From contig JAFSTN010000046.1 in NCBI GenBank assembly GCA_017450485.1, positions 1 through 61,073 on the forward strand: 61,073 nt of DNA, written 5' to 3'. The notes beneath the pieces are model-generated. The model was given only the letters and a program-made list of their open reading frames with translations. It ran no database searches and had not been told where the DNA came from. The first letter of the stretch is position 1. Each line of letters starts with the position of its first letter. Made by a program: the position numbers and the translations under genes. Positions 54,481 to 61,073 of the stretch are shown one piece after another. Origin of the DNA: Lachnospiraceae bacterium (GTDB lineage: Bacteria; Bacillota; Clostridia; Lachnospirales; Lachnospiraceae).

Positions 54481-55260
54481 ATGAAAAATATCTATTTATA
54501 CATATGTTCGACAGTGATATCCGTGTGCATATGCATTTCGATGAGCGGATGTGCTGCCAAAGACTCCGGACTGTACCGGGTCAGTGTGGAAGCGAGCAAC
54601 GAAGAGATTGCCGGGGGCAGTACCGGGGACGTCATTGAGGACAGTACCTGGGCTGAGAGCGAGGGCTCCGGTGAGGATGATGCCGCACAGGCTTCAGCCG
54701 AGGAAACGACGGTGATTCTCGAAGAAGAGGATGCCGCACCTGCAGTGATCTATGTGCATGTCTGTGGGGCGGTCAACGATCCAGGTGTGTACGAGATGAA
54801 ACAGGGCGATCGTATTTTTAATGCAGTTGACGCCGCAAAAGGATTCACGGATGATGCTGCCACAGATTATGTAAACCTAGCACAAGTGATCGCCGACGGG
54901 ATGAAGATAACGATCCCTACGGTCACCGAAGCGGAGAAAGCGGCCGACGATGCATCCGCAGCCATAGAATATGCGGATACCGGCATTGATTCGAGTACAG
55001 CGCAACCGACCGGTCATGGCGAAGGGGCTGCACCGGCATCACAGGCAGCCGGCTCAAACACTGACGGCCTGATCGATATCAACACCGCCGATGAGGCGGC
55101 GCTTACTTCGATCACGGGTATCGGACCGACCAGAGCGAAGGCTATCATCGCATACAGGGAGGAGCACGGGGGTTTCGATACGATTGAGGATATCAGGAAT
55201 GTATCCGGGATAGGAGATTCCACTTTTAATAAGATGAAGGATGAAATAAGGGTAAAATGA
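54481..55260 (+). CDS. comEA: ComEA-like lipoprotein with SLBB and helix-hairpin-helix domains
   Basis: This 259-residue protein has a signal peptide with lipobox MSGC (Cys24), an acidic Ser/Glu linker, and an SLBB domain (~90-147, VHVCGAVNDPGVYEMKQGDR). A second linker leads to a C-terminal pair of HhH motifs (INTADEAALTSITGIGPTRA, GFDTIEDIRNVSGIG). This is the layout of ComEA, the surface DNA receptor for natural transformation, but with a lipid anchor rather than a membrane helix. comEC is not in the window. It overlaps the next gene by 4 bp (ATGA). Confidence 0.87.
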   Translation: MKNIYLYICSTVISVCICISMSGCAAKDSGLYRVSVEASNEEIAGGSTGDVIEDSTWAESEGSGEDDAAQASAEETTVILEEEDAAPAVIYVHVCGAVNDPGVYEMKQGDRIFNAVDAAKGFTDDAATDYVNLAQVIADGMKITIPTVTEAEKAADDASAAIEYADTGIDSSTAQPTGHGEGAAPASQAAGSNTDGLIDINTADEAALTSITGIGPTRAKAIIAYREEHGGFDTIEDIRNVSGIGDSTFNKMKDEIRVK

Positions 55261-55961
55261 GCAGAGTTCTGGTAGTGGATGATGAAAAGCTTATAGTCAA
55301 GGGCCTGAAGTTTTCGCTGGAGCAGGATGGTCTGACCGTGGACAGCGCTTATGATGGTGAAGAGGCCCTGGCTCTGATACGTGAGAATAAGTACGATATC
55401 GTTCTGCTGGATCTGATGCTGCCCAAAATGAACGGATATGAGGTCTGTCAGGAAGTCAGGTCTTTTTCGGATGTCCCCATAGTTATGTTAACCGCAAAAA
55501 GCGAAGACATGGATAAGATCCTCGGTCTGGAATACGGAGCAGATGATTATATAACCAAGCCATTTAATATCCTGGAGGTCAAAGCGCGCATCAAGGCGAT
55601 CATGCGTCGTGTGGATCACAGAAGTCCCGTGACGGCGGGCATACAGGAAGTGATCGAGAATGTTTCTTCCATGGAACACGGTGATCTGAAGATAGATACG
55701 GCAGGACGCAGGGCCTATGTCCGCGGCACGGAAGTGAATCTGACAGCCAGAGAGTTCGACCTGCTCGAGCTGTTTATGCGTAATCCCAATAAGGTCTTTA
55801 CCCGAGAGAAGCTGCTCGGAATGGTATGGGGTAGTGAATATCCGGGCGACGGCCGTACCGTGGATGTGCATATCAGACGTCTGCGGGAGAAGATCGAGGA
55901 GCATCCCGGCGATCCGGTTTATGTATGTACTAAATGGGGCGTAGGTTATTATCTGGCATAG
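55257..55961 (+). CDS. OmpR/PhoB-family response regulator
   Basis: This 234-residue protein has a receiver with D8/D9 (VVDDE), phosphoacceptor D52 (IVLLDLMLP), T/S and Lys100-region (YITKPFN), then a winged-helix output (REKLLGMVWGSEYPGDGRTV, HIRRLREKIEE, WGVGYYLA). It resembles WalR/YycF-like regulators of cell-envelope genes. It overlaps the ComEA-like gene by 4 bp and precedes its likely kinase, so all three are translationally linked. Confidence 0.95.
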   Translation: MSRVLVVDDEKLIVKGLKFSLEQDGLTVDSAYDGEEALALIRENKYDIVLLDLMLPKMNGYEVCQEVRSFSDVPIVMLTAKSEDMDKILGLEYGADDYITKPFNILEVKARIKAIMRRVDHRSPVTAGIQEVIENVSSMEHGDLKIDTAGRRAYVRGTEVNLTAREFDLLELFMRNPNKVFTREKLLGMVWGSEYPGDGRTVDVHIRRLREKIEEHPGDPVYVCTKWGVGYYLA

Positions 55962-55989
55962 TACATCGGCCGGCGTGGGTTTATCGGGT

Positions 55990-57456
55990 ATGAATAGGAT
56001 CCGTATCTGGATAAAAGACAGGATAAAGTTTCTGAGAAGCATGAAACTGTGGCTTTTTGTGATCATTTTTGCCATAGGCCTGATCCCATGCATGATACTG
56101 AGCAATATCCTGCTGCACAGTTATACCCGTAAAGCGGTGGACATCCGTACTGTGGATGTGACCAATCAGCTTCACATCATATCCGATCATCTGATCACTC
56201 ATAAATATCTGCAGGTCAATGCTTCAGAGAGTATTGATGCCGAATTATCCCAGTTATCCAACTTATATAACGGTCGTATTCTTATAATCGATCAGGATCT
56301 GAAGGTCATCAAAGACACATACGGTATCTCGCAGAACAAGATAGTCGTATCTCCCGAGGTGATCCGGGCTTTTCGCGGTGAGACCATCTCGAACTATGAT
56401 GACAGGGATGGATATATAGAAATATCCATGCCCATAGTCGAGAATACGGTAAATGATGACGGCAGCAACGGGTCCGCAATTCGCGGTGTTATGTTAACCT
56501 CTGTTTCCTTGGACACTATTATCAACACTGCAGAAGGTCTGAAGGATCTGTCGCGGCTGGTCAATTATCTGGTTGCGGTGGTGGTTCTGGTCATCGCTTT
56601 TTCCGCAAGTCTGATACTGACCCTTCCCATGAAAAGACTCGGTGTAGCCATATCGGATGTAAAAGAAGGTTATACCAGTAACCCTGTCATGGTCAGGGAC
56701 TATATCGAGACGGAGCGTATATCGGAGGCGTTCAACACCGTATTTTCGAGAATGAAGCTTCTGGATGATTCGCGTCAGGAATTCGTGGCAAATGTGTCGC
56801 ATGAGCTCAAGACGCCTATGACGAGCATGAAGGTACTGGCAGATTCGCTGCTTGTTCAGGAAGATGCTCCGGCCGAGCTGTATCGGGAGTTTATGGGTGA
56901 CATAACACGTGAAATCGATCGTGAGAATCAGATAATCTCCGATCTGCTGAGTCTGGTGAAGATGGATAAGACGACATCCGAACTGTCCATATCACAGGTG
57001 GATATCAATGCTCTGATCGAACTGGTGCTCAAGCGTCTGCGCCCGATAGCCCGTAAGAAAAACGTAGAGCTGGAGTTCGTATCCATGAGACAGGTCAGCG
57101 CCATGGTGGACGAGGTGAAGCTCAGCCAGATCATTACAAACCTGGTGGAAAATGCGATCAAGTACAATAACGACAACGGATCGGTGAGCGTTACACTTGA
57201 TGCCGATCATCAGTTTTTCTCACTGGAGGTACAGGATACCGGTATAGGCATACCTGAGGAGAGTATCGGACATATATTCGAGAGATTCTACAGAGTGGAT
57301 AAATCCCACTCGAGAGAGATAGGCGGCACCGGTTTGGGCCTGGCGATCACCAGAAGCGCGGTGCTTATGCACAGGGGCTCGATCATGGTAGATTCCGTGG
57401 AGGGGCAGGGGACTAAGTTCACCGTCAGGATACCGCTGGTTTATATTGCAGGTTAG
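55990..57456 (+). CDS. Sensor histidine kinase (WalK-like)
   Basis: About 488 residues from the ATG at 55990 (a GTG at 55975 is possible). Two membrane helices (~18-40 and ~193-212) flank a ~150-residue outside sensor. HisKA has H271 (NVSHELKTPMTSMK), followed by HATPase boxes N (NLVENAIKYNND), G1 (DTGIGIPEE), F and G2 (GGTGLGLAI). It is the partner of the response regulator just upstream. The pair, together with a GerMN lipoprotein downstream, suggests envelope sensing. Confidence 0.93.
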   Translation: MNRIRIWIKDRIKFLRSMKLWLFVIIFAIGLIPCMILSNILLHSYTRKAVDIRTVDVTNQLHIISDHLITHKYLQVNASESIDAELSQLSNLYNGRILIIDQDLKVIKDTYGISQNKIVVSPEVIRAFRGETISNYDDRDGYIEISMPIVENTVNDDGSNGSAIRGVMLTSVSLDTIINTAEGLKDLSRLVNYLVAVVVLVIAFSASLILTLPMKRLGVAISDVKEGYTSNPVMVRDYIETERISEAFNTVFSRMKLLDDSRQEFVANVSHELKTPMTSMKVLADSLLVQEDAPAELYREFMGDITREIDRENQIISDLLSLVKMDKTTSELSISQVDINALIELVLKRLRPIARKKNVELEFVSMRQVSAMVDEVKLSQIITNLVENAIKYNNDNGSVSVTLDADHQFFSLEVQDTGIGIPEESIGHIFERFYRVDKSHSREIGGTGLGLAITRSAVLMHRGSIMVDSVEGQGTKFTVRIPLVYIAG

Positions 57457-57493
57457 TTCACATAACAATGGAATCTGAATACCCTTATAGTGG

Positions 57494-57522
57494 TTAACAT
57501 AACATATACCGATTGATATAAT
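57494..57522 (+). promoter_or_regulatory. Candidate promoter of the GerMN lipoprotein gene
   Basis: TTAACA (57494-57499), 17-bp spacer, TATAAT (57517-57522). It ends 4 bp before the ATG, so the mRNA would be leaderless or nearly so. Its -35 lies inside one copy of the GTTNACATAA motif. Confidence 0.5.
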
Positions 57523-57526
57523 TCAT

Positions 57527-58495
57527 ATGAGAACAGCACGATTTGGTTTACATAACTGTATAAAACGCAGATTGAGCCTGATGCTAAGTCTGCTCCTTGC
57601 CGGTATCATGTTCACCGGATGCGGGGCAGGCGGATCGGATTCGGATAAACCGGGGCCGGGGCTCCAGGTTTATTACATAACGTCAGATATTGACGGCCTG
57701 GTGCCTGTTTCATCCGGGATCGAAGCCGGTTCGTTTGACTCAGAGGAGGATCTGCTCAATGCTGTGACGGATGCACTGGCTGCTTCACCGGAAACCAGGC
57801 TGCGGGCACCGCTTTCCGCAGAGTACGGTTTTGAATCCGCTCGAATAGTCGATAATCAGGTGGTTCTCGATTTTAATGAGAATCTGGCTGCTCTGGATGT
57901 GATATCCAGAACTTTGATCATGGGTGCAGCTACCAGAACCATTACCCAGATCGACGGAATCGATTCGGTGAGCGGTACCATAAACGGGTCCCCTATGCTG
58001 GATTCGGCCGGGATGGTGATAGGAGCCATGACTGCGGATGCATATGTGGATAATGCCGGCCTGCAGATCAATGCTGAGGAACGGTCACAGCTGACGCTGT
58101 ATTTTGCCAATGAGACAGGCGACGGACTCGTGAAAGTGAACAGGACAGTGGTATACTCCGGCAATATTCCCATGGATAAGCTCGTGATGCAGCAACTCAT
58201 CATCGGACCTCAGGATGGGGAGAATGCCTATCCGGTGATCAATCCGTCGTGCAAGCTGATCAATGCGACGACTCAGGATGGTACGTGTTATGTCAACCTG
58301 GATTCGGCTTTTCTTTCTCCGGTTGATAATATTTCCAATGATGTAGCTATCTATTCGATAGTAGATTCACTGGCGGAGCTCGGAACCGTGAATAAGGTCC
58401 AGTTCCTGATAGATTCGGATTCGGATGTAATGTTCAGAGAGGCGGTCAGCCTGAATACCCAGTTCGACCGCAATCTGGATATAGTTGAAGAGTAG
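57527..58495 (+). CDS. GerMN-domain lipoprotein
   Basis: This 322-residue protein has a basic start (CIKRR), hydrophobic segment and lipobox MFTGC (Cys32). Two GerMN repeats follow: the first around 45-170 (GLQVYYITSDIDGLVPV, VVLDFNENLAAL), the second around 185-310 (LTLYFANETGDGLVKVNRTV, CYVNLDSAFLSPVDNIS). GerMN proteins occur in spore germination (GerM) and in envelope lipoproteins such as LpqB. No ribosome site precedes the ATG; a TATAAT box 4 bp upstream hints at leaderless translation. Confidence 0.87.
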   Translation: MRTARFGLHNCIKRRLSLMLSLLLAGIMFTGCGAGGSDSDKPGPGLQVYYITSDIDGLVPVSSGIEAGSFDSEEDLLNAVTDALAASPETRLRAPLSAEYGFESARIVDNQVVLDFNENLAALDVISRTLIMGAATRTITQIDGIDSVSGTINGSPMLDSAGMVIGAMTADAYVDNAGLQINAEERSQLTLYFANETGDGLVKVNRTVVYSGNIPMDKLVMQQLIIGPQDGENAYPVINPSCKLINATTQDGTCYVNLDSAFLSPVDNISNDVAIYSIVDSLAELGTVNKVQFLIDSDSDVMFREAVSLNTQFDRNLDIVEE

Positions 58496-58512
58496 ACATA
58501 CAGGAGGGCGTT

Positions 58513-59043
58513 ATGAGTAAGAAACTTTTGATCGTTGTGGATATGCAGAATGATTTCACTACCGGAGCGCTTCGTAACGAGGACGCGATAGCGATCATAC
58601 CGAATGTGGTTGCGAAGGTCAAAGCGGCTCTGGCAGCCGGAACGGATGTGATCTTTACCCGTGATACCCACCATGACGACTATATGGGCAGTGAGGAGGG
58701 CAGAAATCTGCCGGTTCCTCATTGTATAGAGGGGACATCGGGATGGGAGTTGATCGAGGAGCTGAAGCCCTTGGCCGAACCCCCGGCCCGGATCATAGAC
58801 AAGCTGACATTCGGAAGCTCGGAGCTTGGCCGGATACTCGGTAGCGAGTATGCAGACTGTAAGGATGTAGAGCTGATCGGTATCTGTACGGATATCTGCG
58901 TGATCAGCAATGCTTTGCTCACCAAGGCCTTTCTTCCGAATGCGCATGTGACCGTGGATGCTTCCTGCTGTGCGGGCGTGACTCCGGAGAGCCATAACAC
59001 GGCGCTGGAGGCGATGAAGGCGTGTCATGTGGAGGTCCTTTAA
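58513..59043 (+). CDS. pncA: Nicotinamidase / isochorismatase-family cysteine hydrolase
   Basis: This 176-residue protein has the catalytic triad layout of nicotinamidases: Asp in IVVDMQNDFTTGAL, Lys in IDKLTFGSSE, and Cys in IGICTDICVISNAL, with metal ligands in DTHHDDYMG and PVPHC. It would convert nicotinamide to nicotinate. The next gene, 3 bp downstream, is nicotinate phosphoribosyltransferase, which makes the assignment convincing. Ribosome site AGGAGGG precedes the ATG. Confidence 0.9.
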   Translation: MSKKLLIVVDMQNDFTTGALRNEDAIAIIPNVVAKVKAALAAGTDVIFTRDTHHDDYMGSEEGRNLPVPHCIEGTSGWELIEELKPLAEPPARIIDKLTFGSSELGRILGSEYADCKDVELIGICTDICVISNALLTKAFLPNAHVTVDASCCAGVTPESHNTALEAMKACHVEVL

Positions 59044-59046
59044 AAA

Positions 59047-60243
59047 ATGAATCAGATCATCAACAGTTTACTTGAGACGGATACATACAAGTTTTCCATG
59101 GGGCAGGCGATATATCACCAGTTCCCGAGCTACACAACTACATGGAGCTTCAAATGCAGGAATACAGATGTGCATTTCACGCACGAGATGGTAGAGGAGA
59201 TCAGATCCCAGATCAAAGCCTACTGCGACCTTAGGTTTGAAGAGGAGGAACTGCAGTACCTGAAGGGCATAACGTGGTTTAAGTCCTCATACATTGATTT
59301 CCTGAGATTATGGCATCCGAGGTATGAGGATTTCACCATCACGGAGGAAGGGGACAGCGGTTTGACGATAGAGACGCGCGGTACATGGCTCAATACTTCG
59401 ATGTATGAGATCCCGACGCTGGCCATCGTGAATGAAGTGTATTTCAGGATGCAGTACAACTATGACGAGCTGATGGACAGCTTCCGTAAGCGCCTGCAGA
59501 CGAAGTGTGACAGGATAGTGAGCGGTGAACTGAATCTTGGGGCTTTCAGTGAGTTCGGTTTACGACGCAGACTTTCCGCCGAAGCACAGGAGCTCGCCGT
59601 ACGGATTCTGGCTGAGAATAAGTATCCCGATTCCGTTTTCGTCGGCACTTCCAATGTCTATCTGGCAAAAAAATACAATGTGACACCGGTCGGAACCATG
59701 GCACATGAGTGGATCATGTGTATCGGACAGGGTAATCATAAGCATAATCCCGCATATTCCAACTGGTATGCCCTGGATCACTGGGTGAAGGAATACGGCA
59801 TCTTAAACGGTACTGCACTGACGGACGCGATCACGACAGACTGCTTTTTGCGTGATTTCCAGCTGACATATGCGACACTTTTCTCGGGAGTACGCCACGA
59901 CAGCGGAGATCCATACGAGTGGGGGGATAAGATGATCGCCCACTATGAGAGCCTCGGCATAGATCCGAAGACCAAGACACTGCTGTTTTCTGACAGTCTC
60001 GATTTCGACAGGGCGGACAAGCTCCGGACTTACTTCAAGGACAGAGCAAAAGTTGCATTCGGTATAGGCACATATATAGCCAACGATACCGATGTACCCG
60101 CTCTGAACATAGTCATGAAGACTACGGAGTGTAACGGGCAGGATGTCGCGAAGCTATCCGATGTCGAAGGCAAGGGCATGTGCAAGAATCCCGAGTATAT
60201 CAAGTACGTACAGCGTTGTATTGATTGGAGGATGTCGCATTAA
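59047..60243 (+). CDS. pncB: Nicotinate phosphoribosyltransferase
   Basis: This 398-residue enzyme begins LLETDTYKFSMGQAIYHQFP and contains the conserved SEFGLRRRLS, GTMAHEWIM, and GVRHDSGDPYEWGDKM motifs of PncB. It couples nicotinate to PRPP to give nicotinate mononucleotide, feeding NAD synthesis. It is the second gene of a two-gene salvage operon with the nicotinamidase 3 bp upstream. Confidence 0.96.
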   Translation: MNQIINSLLETDTYKFSMGQAIYHQFPSYTTTWSFKCRNTDVHFTHEMVEEIRSQIKAYCDLRFEEEELQYLKGITWFKSSYIDFLRLWHPRYEDFTITEEGDSGLTIETRGTWLNTSMYEIPTLAIVNEVYFRMQYNYDELMDSFRKRLQTKCDRIVSGELNLGAFSEFGLRRRLSAEAQELAVRILAENKYPDSVFVGTSNVYLAKKYNVTPVGTMAHEWIMCIGQGNHKHNPAYSNWYALDHWVKEYGILNGTALTDAITTDCFLRDFQLTYATLFSGVRHDSGDPYEWGDKMIAHYESLGIDPKTKTLLFSDSLDFDRADKLRTYFKDRAKVAFGIGTYIANDTDVPALNIVMKTTECNGQDVAKLSDVEGKGMCKNPEYIKYVQRCIDWRMSH

Positions 60244-60273
60244 TTCTTTTTTAATAAAGTTAATAAATTGTTA

Positions 60274-60300
60274 TTAGCACTCACCCTTGACGAGTGCTAA
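60274..60300. promoter_or_regulatory. CIRCE operator (HrcA binding site)
   Basis: TTAGCACTC-N9-GAGTGCTAA matches the CIRCE consensus at every position. It overlaps the -35 region of the hsp20 promoter. hrcA is not in the window. Confidence 0.95.
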
Positions 60301-60315
60301 TAATGGTGCTATAAC
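60287..60315 (+). promoter_or_regulatory. hsp20 promoter
   Basis: TTGACG (60287-60292), 17-bp spacer, TATAAC (60310-60315). The -35 lies inside CIRCE. Confidence 0.75.
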
Positions 60316-60435
60316 ATAATCGAACAGAGGAAATGAGGCAGCGATCCGGAAGATCAGGGCGCCGAAGATCCGAGTTCGTAACCGTAAACCTATCACAACT
60401 ATAAGGAGTTCAGATATATGAAGGAGGTAAGCATT

Positions 60436-60885
60436 ATGTTAGCACCCAGCATTTTTGGAGACGGATTATTTGATGATTGGTTCAAGTTCCCTGAATTCAA
60501 CGATTTAGATCGCACAGAGAAGAAGCTTTACGGCAGACATGCCGACAGACTGATGAAGACCGATGTACATGAGAATGAAGACGGCTTCGAAGTAGATATC
60601 GACCTGCCCGGCTTTGCAAAAGAAGAGATCCAGCTCGAACTCAATGACGGCTACCTGACCGTGAGCGCATCCAAAGGCCTCGACAAGGATGAAAAGGATA
60701 AGAAGGGCAAACTGATCAGACAGGAGCGTTACTGCGGATCGATGCAGAGAAGCTTCTATGTAGGTGAGAATCTTACTGAGGAAGATATCAAGGCTTCGTT
60801 CAAGCATGGCGTACTGAACCTGATGATCCCGAAGAAGGAAGCACCGAAGGCTCCCGAGAAGAAGTACATCGCTATCGCCGGATAA
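60436..60885 (+). CDS. hsp20: Hsp20 small heat-shock protein
   Basis: This 149-residue alpha-crystallin protein runs from N-terminal MLAPSIFGDGLFDDWF, through the core TDVHENEDGFEVDIDLPGFA, to GVLNLMIPKKE, the conserved late strand. It holds unfolded proteins in an ATP-independent way. The ATG at 60436 has AAGGAGG 8 nt upstream. A second in-frame ATG at 60418 also has a good site (AAGGAG, 9 nt), so a form with six extra residues may be made. CIRCE upstream implies HrcA-controlled heat induction. Confidence 0.94.
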   Translation: MLAPSIFGDGLFDDWFKFPEFNDLDRTEKKLYGRHADRLMKTDVHENEDGFEVDIDLPGFAKEEIQLELNDGYLTVSASKGLDKDEKDKKGKLIRQERYCGSMQRSFYVGENLTEEDIKASFKHGVLNLMIPKKEAPKAPEKKYIAIAG

Positions 60886-60940
60886 ACGATCCGGACTCTA
60901 TAACACATGATATCAAAAAGGGCTGTCGCAATTGATATGC

Positions 60941-60984
60941 TACCCTCAAGTAGGACACTGAAATATAAAACCTACTTGGGGGTA
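60941..60984 (+). repeat. Leader hairpin before the transposase start
   Basis: TACCCTCAAGTAGG (60941-60954) and CCTACTTGGGGGTA (60971-60984) pair over 14 bp with one mismatch. The 3' arm contains the G-rich ribosome site, so transcripts entering from outside would hide it. Confidence 0.6.
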
Positions 60985-60989
60985 TTTCT

Positions 60990-61073
60990 ATGTCCAGAAA
61001 GAGTAAGATTGATCCAGTCCTTAAGGTCCAGTTAGTTGAACAGTATCTGAGGGGCGAAATTGGAATCAGAGAA
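60990..61073 (+). CDS. IS3-family transposase OrfA, N-terminal part
   Basis: Twenty-eight codons run to the window end, starting MSRKSKIDPVLKVQLVEQY. This is the first helix of a helix-turn-helix DNA-binding OrfA as in IS150/IS3 elements. The ribosome site is the GGGGG stretch at 60978-60982, within the leader hairpin. Completeness and family beyond this cannot be judged. Confidence 0.65.
   Translation, partial: MSRKSKIDPVLKVQLVEQYLRGEIGIRE

Larger units (their letters stand above)
60918..61073 (+). mobile_element. Left end of an IS3-type insertion sequence (cut by window edge)
   Basis: A GGGCTGTCGCAA-like terminus near 60919 is followed by an inverted repeat and the start of a transposase OrfA. 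The right end lies beyond the window. Confidence 0.55.

Overview
The window looks like chromosome of an anaerobic Firmicute of the Lachnospiraceae type (Butyrivibrio/Roseburia-like). Supporting signs are roughly even base composition, strong AGGAGG ribosome sites, TTGACA/TATAAT promoters, a CIRCE heat-shock operator, FeoA-FeoA-FeoB iron uptake, and DUF4430/ECF vitamin uptake. No rRNA, tRNA or CRISPR array was seen. The genus is inferred from protein character only.

Left part (1-9.8 kb). A truncated TnpB element at the edge is followed by a FIST sensor with a soluble chemotaxis receptor. A GH43 glycosidase and a secreted LysM protein carrying a RelA/SpoT-like fold lie on the minus strand. Two tandem membrane SpoIIE-type phosphatases and a GNAT-like acetyltransferase come next. 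The most unusual object starts at 9815: one 3123-residue protein with degenerate helical repeats, an internal papain-like Cys/His/Asn site and a C-terminal domain resembling DUF3626. A small acidic protein and a lipoprotein follow it. I treat this as an uncharacterised giant-effector-like locus.

19.9-25 kb. An IscB (OMEGA) element, the lineage ancestral to Cas9, sits just after the lipoprotein gene. All RuvC and HNH residues are present, a structured omega-RNA-like leader precedes it, and its end hairpins match the hairpin beside the TnpB fragment. A receiver-domain remnant and a large hybrid histidine kinase follow.

25-34.4 kb is a metal and cofactor island: a DtxR-family repressor, feoA-feoA-feoB, a thiol peroxidase, a Cu(I) ATPase whose 3' end carries an internally startable CopZ-like domain, a ZIP transporter, a cobalamin riboswitch with DUF4430 and ECF S proteins, and a FeoB-associated Cys-rich peptide. 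The palindrome GTTAG-N6-CTAAC lies 7-8 bp after the -10 box of three of these promoters, so they probably form one regulon.

34.5-61 kb is mostly housekeeping: patatin, citrate synthase, queT with a structured leader, a Na/Pi cotransporter, secA-prfB, small membrane proteins, thrH, ridA, a LytTR regulator, degV, argG (ArgR-like box over its -10), argB-argD, an orphan solute-binding protein, a lipoprotein ComEA, a two-component pair, a GerMN lipoprotein, NAD salvage genes, and Hsp20 under CIRCE. The window ends in the start of an IS3-type transposase. A short motif, GTTNACATAA, recurs seven times between 42.2 and 57.6 kb, mostly just after stop codons, and is unexplained.
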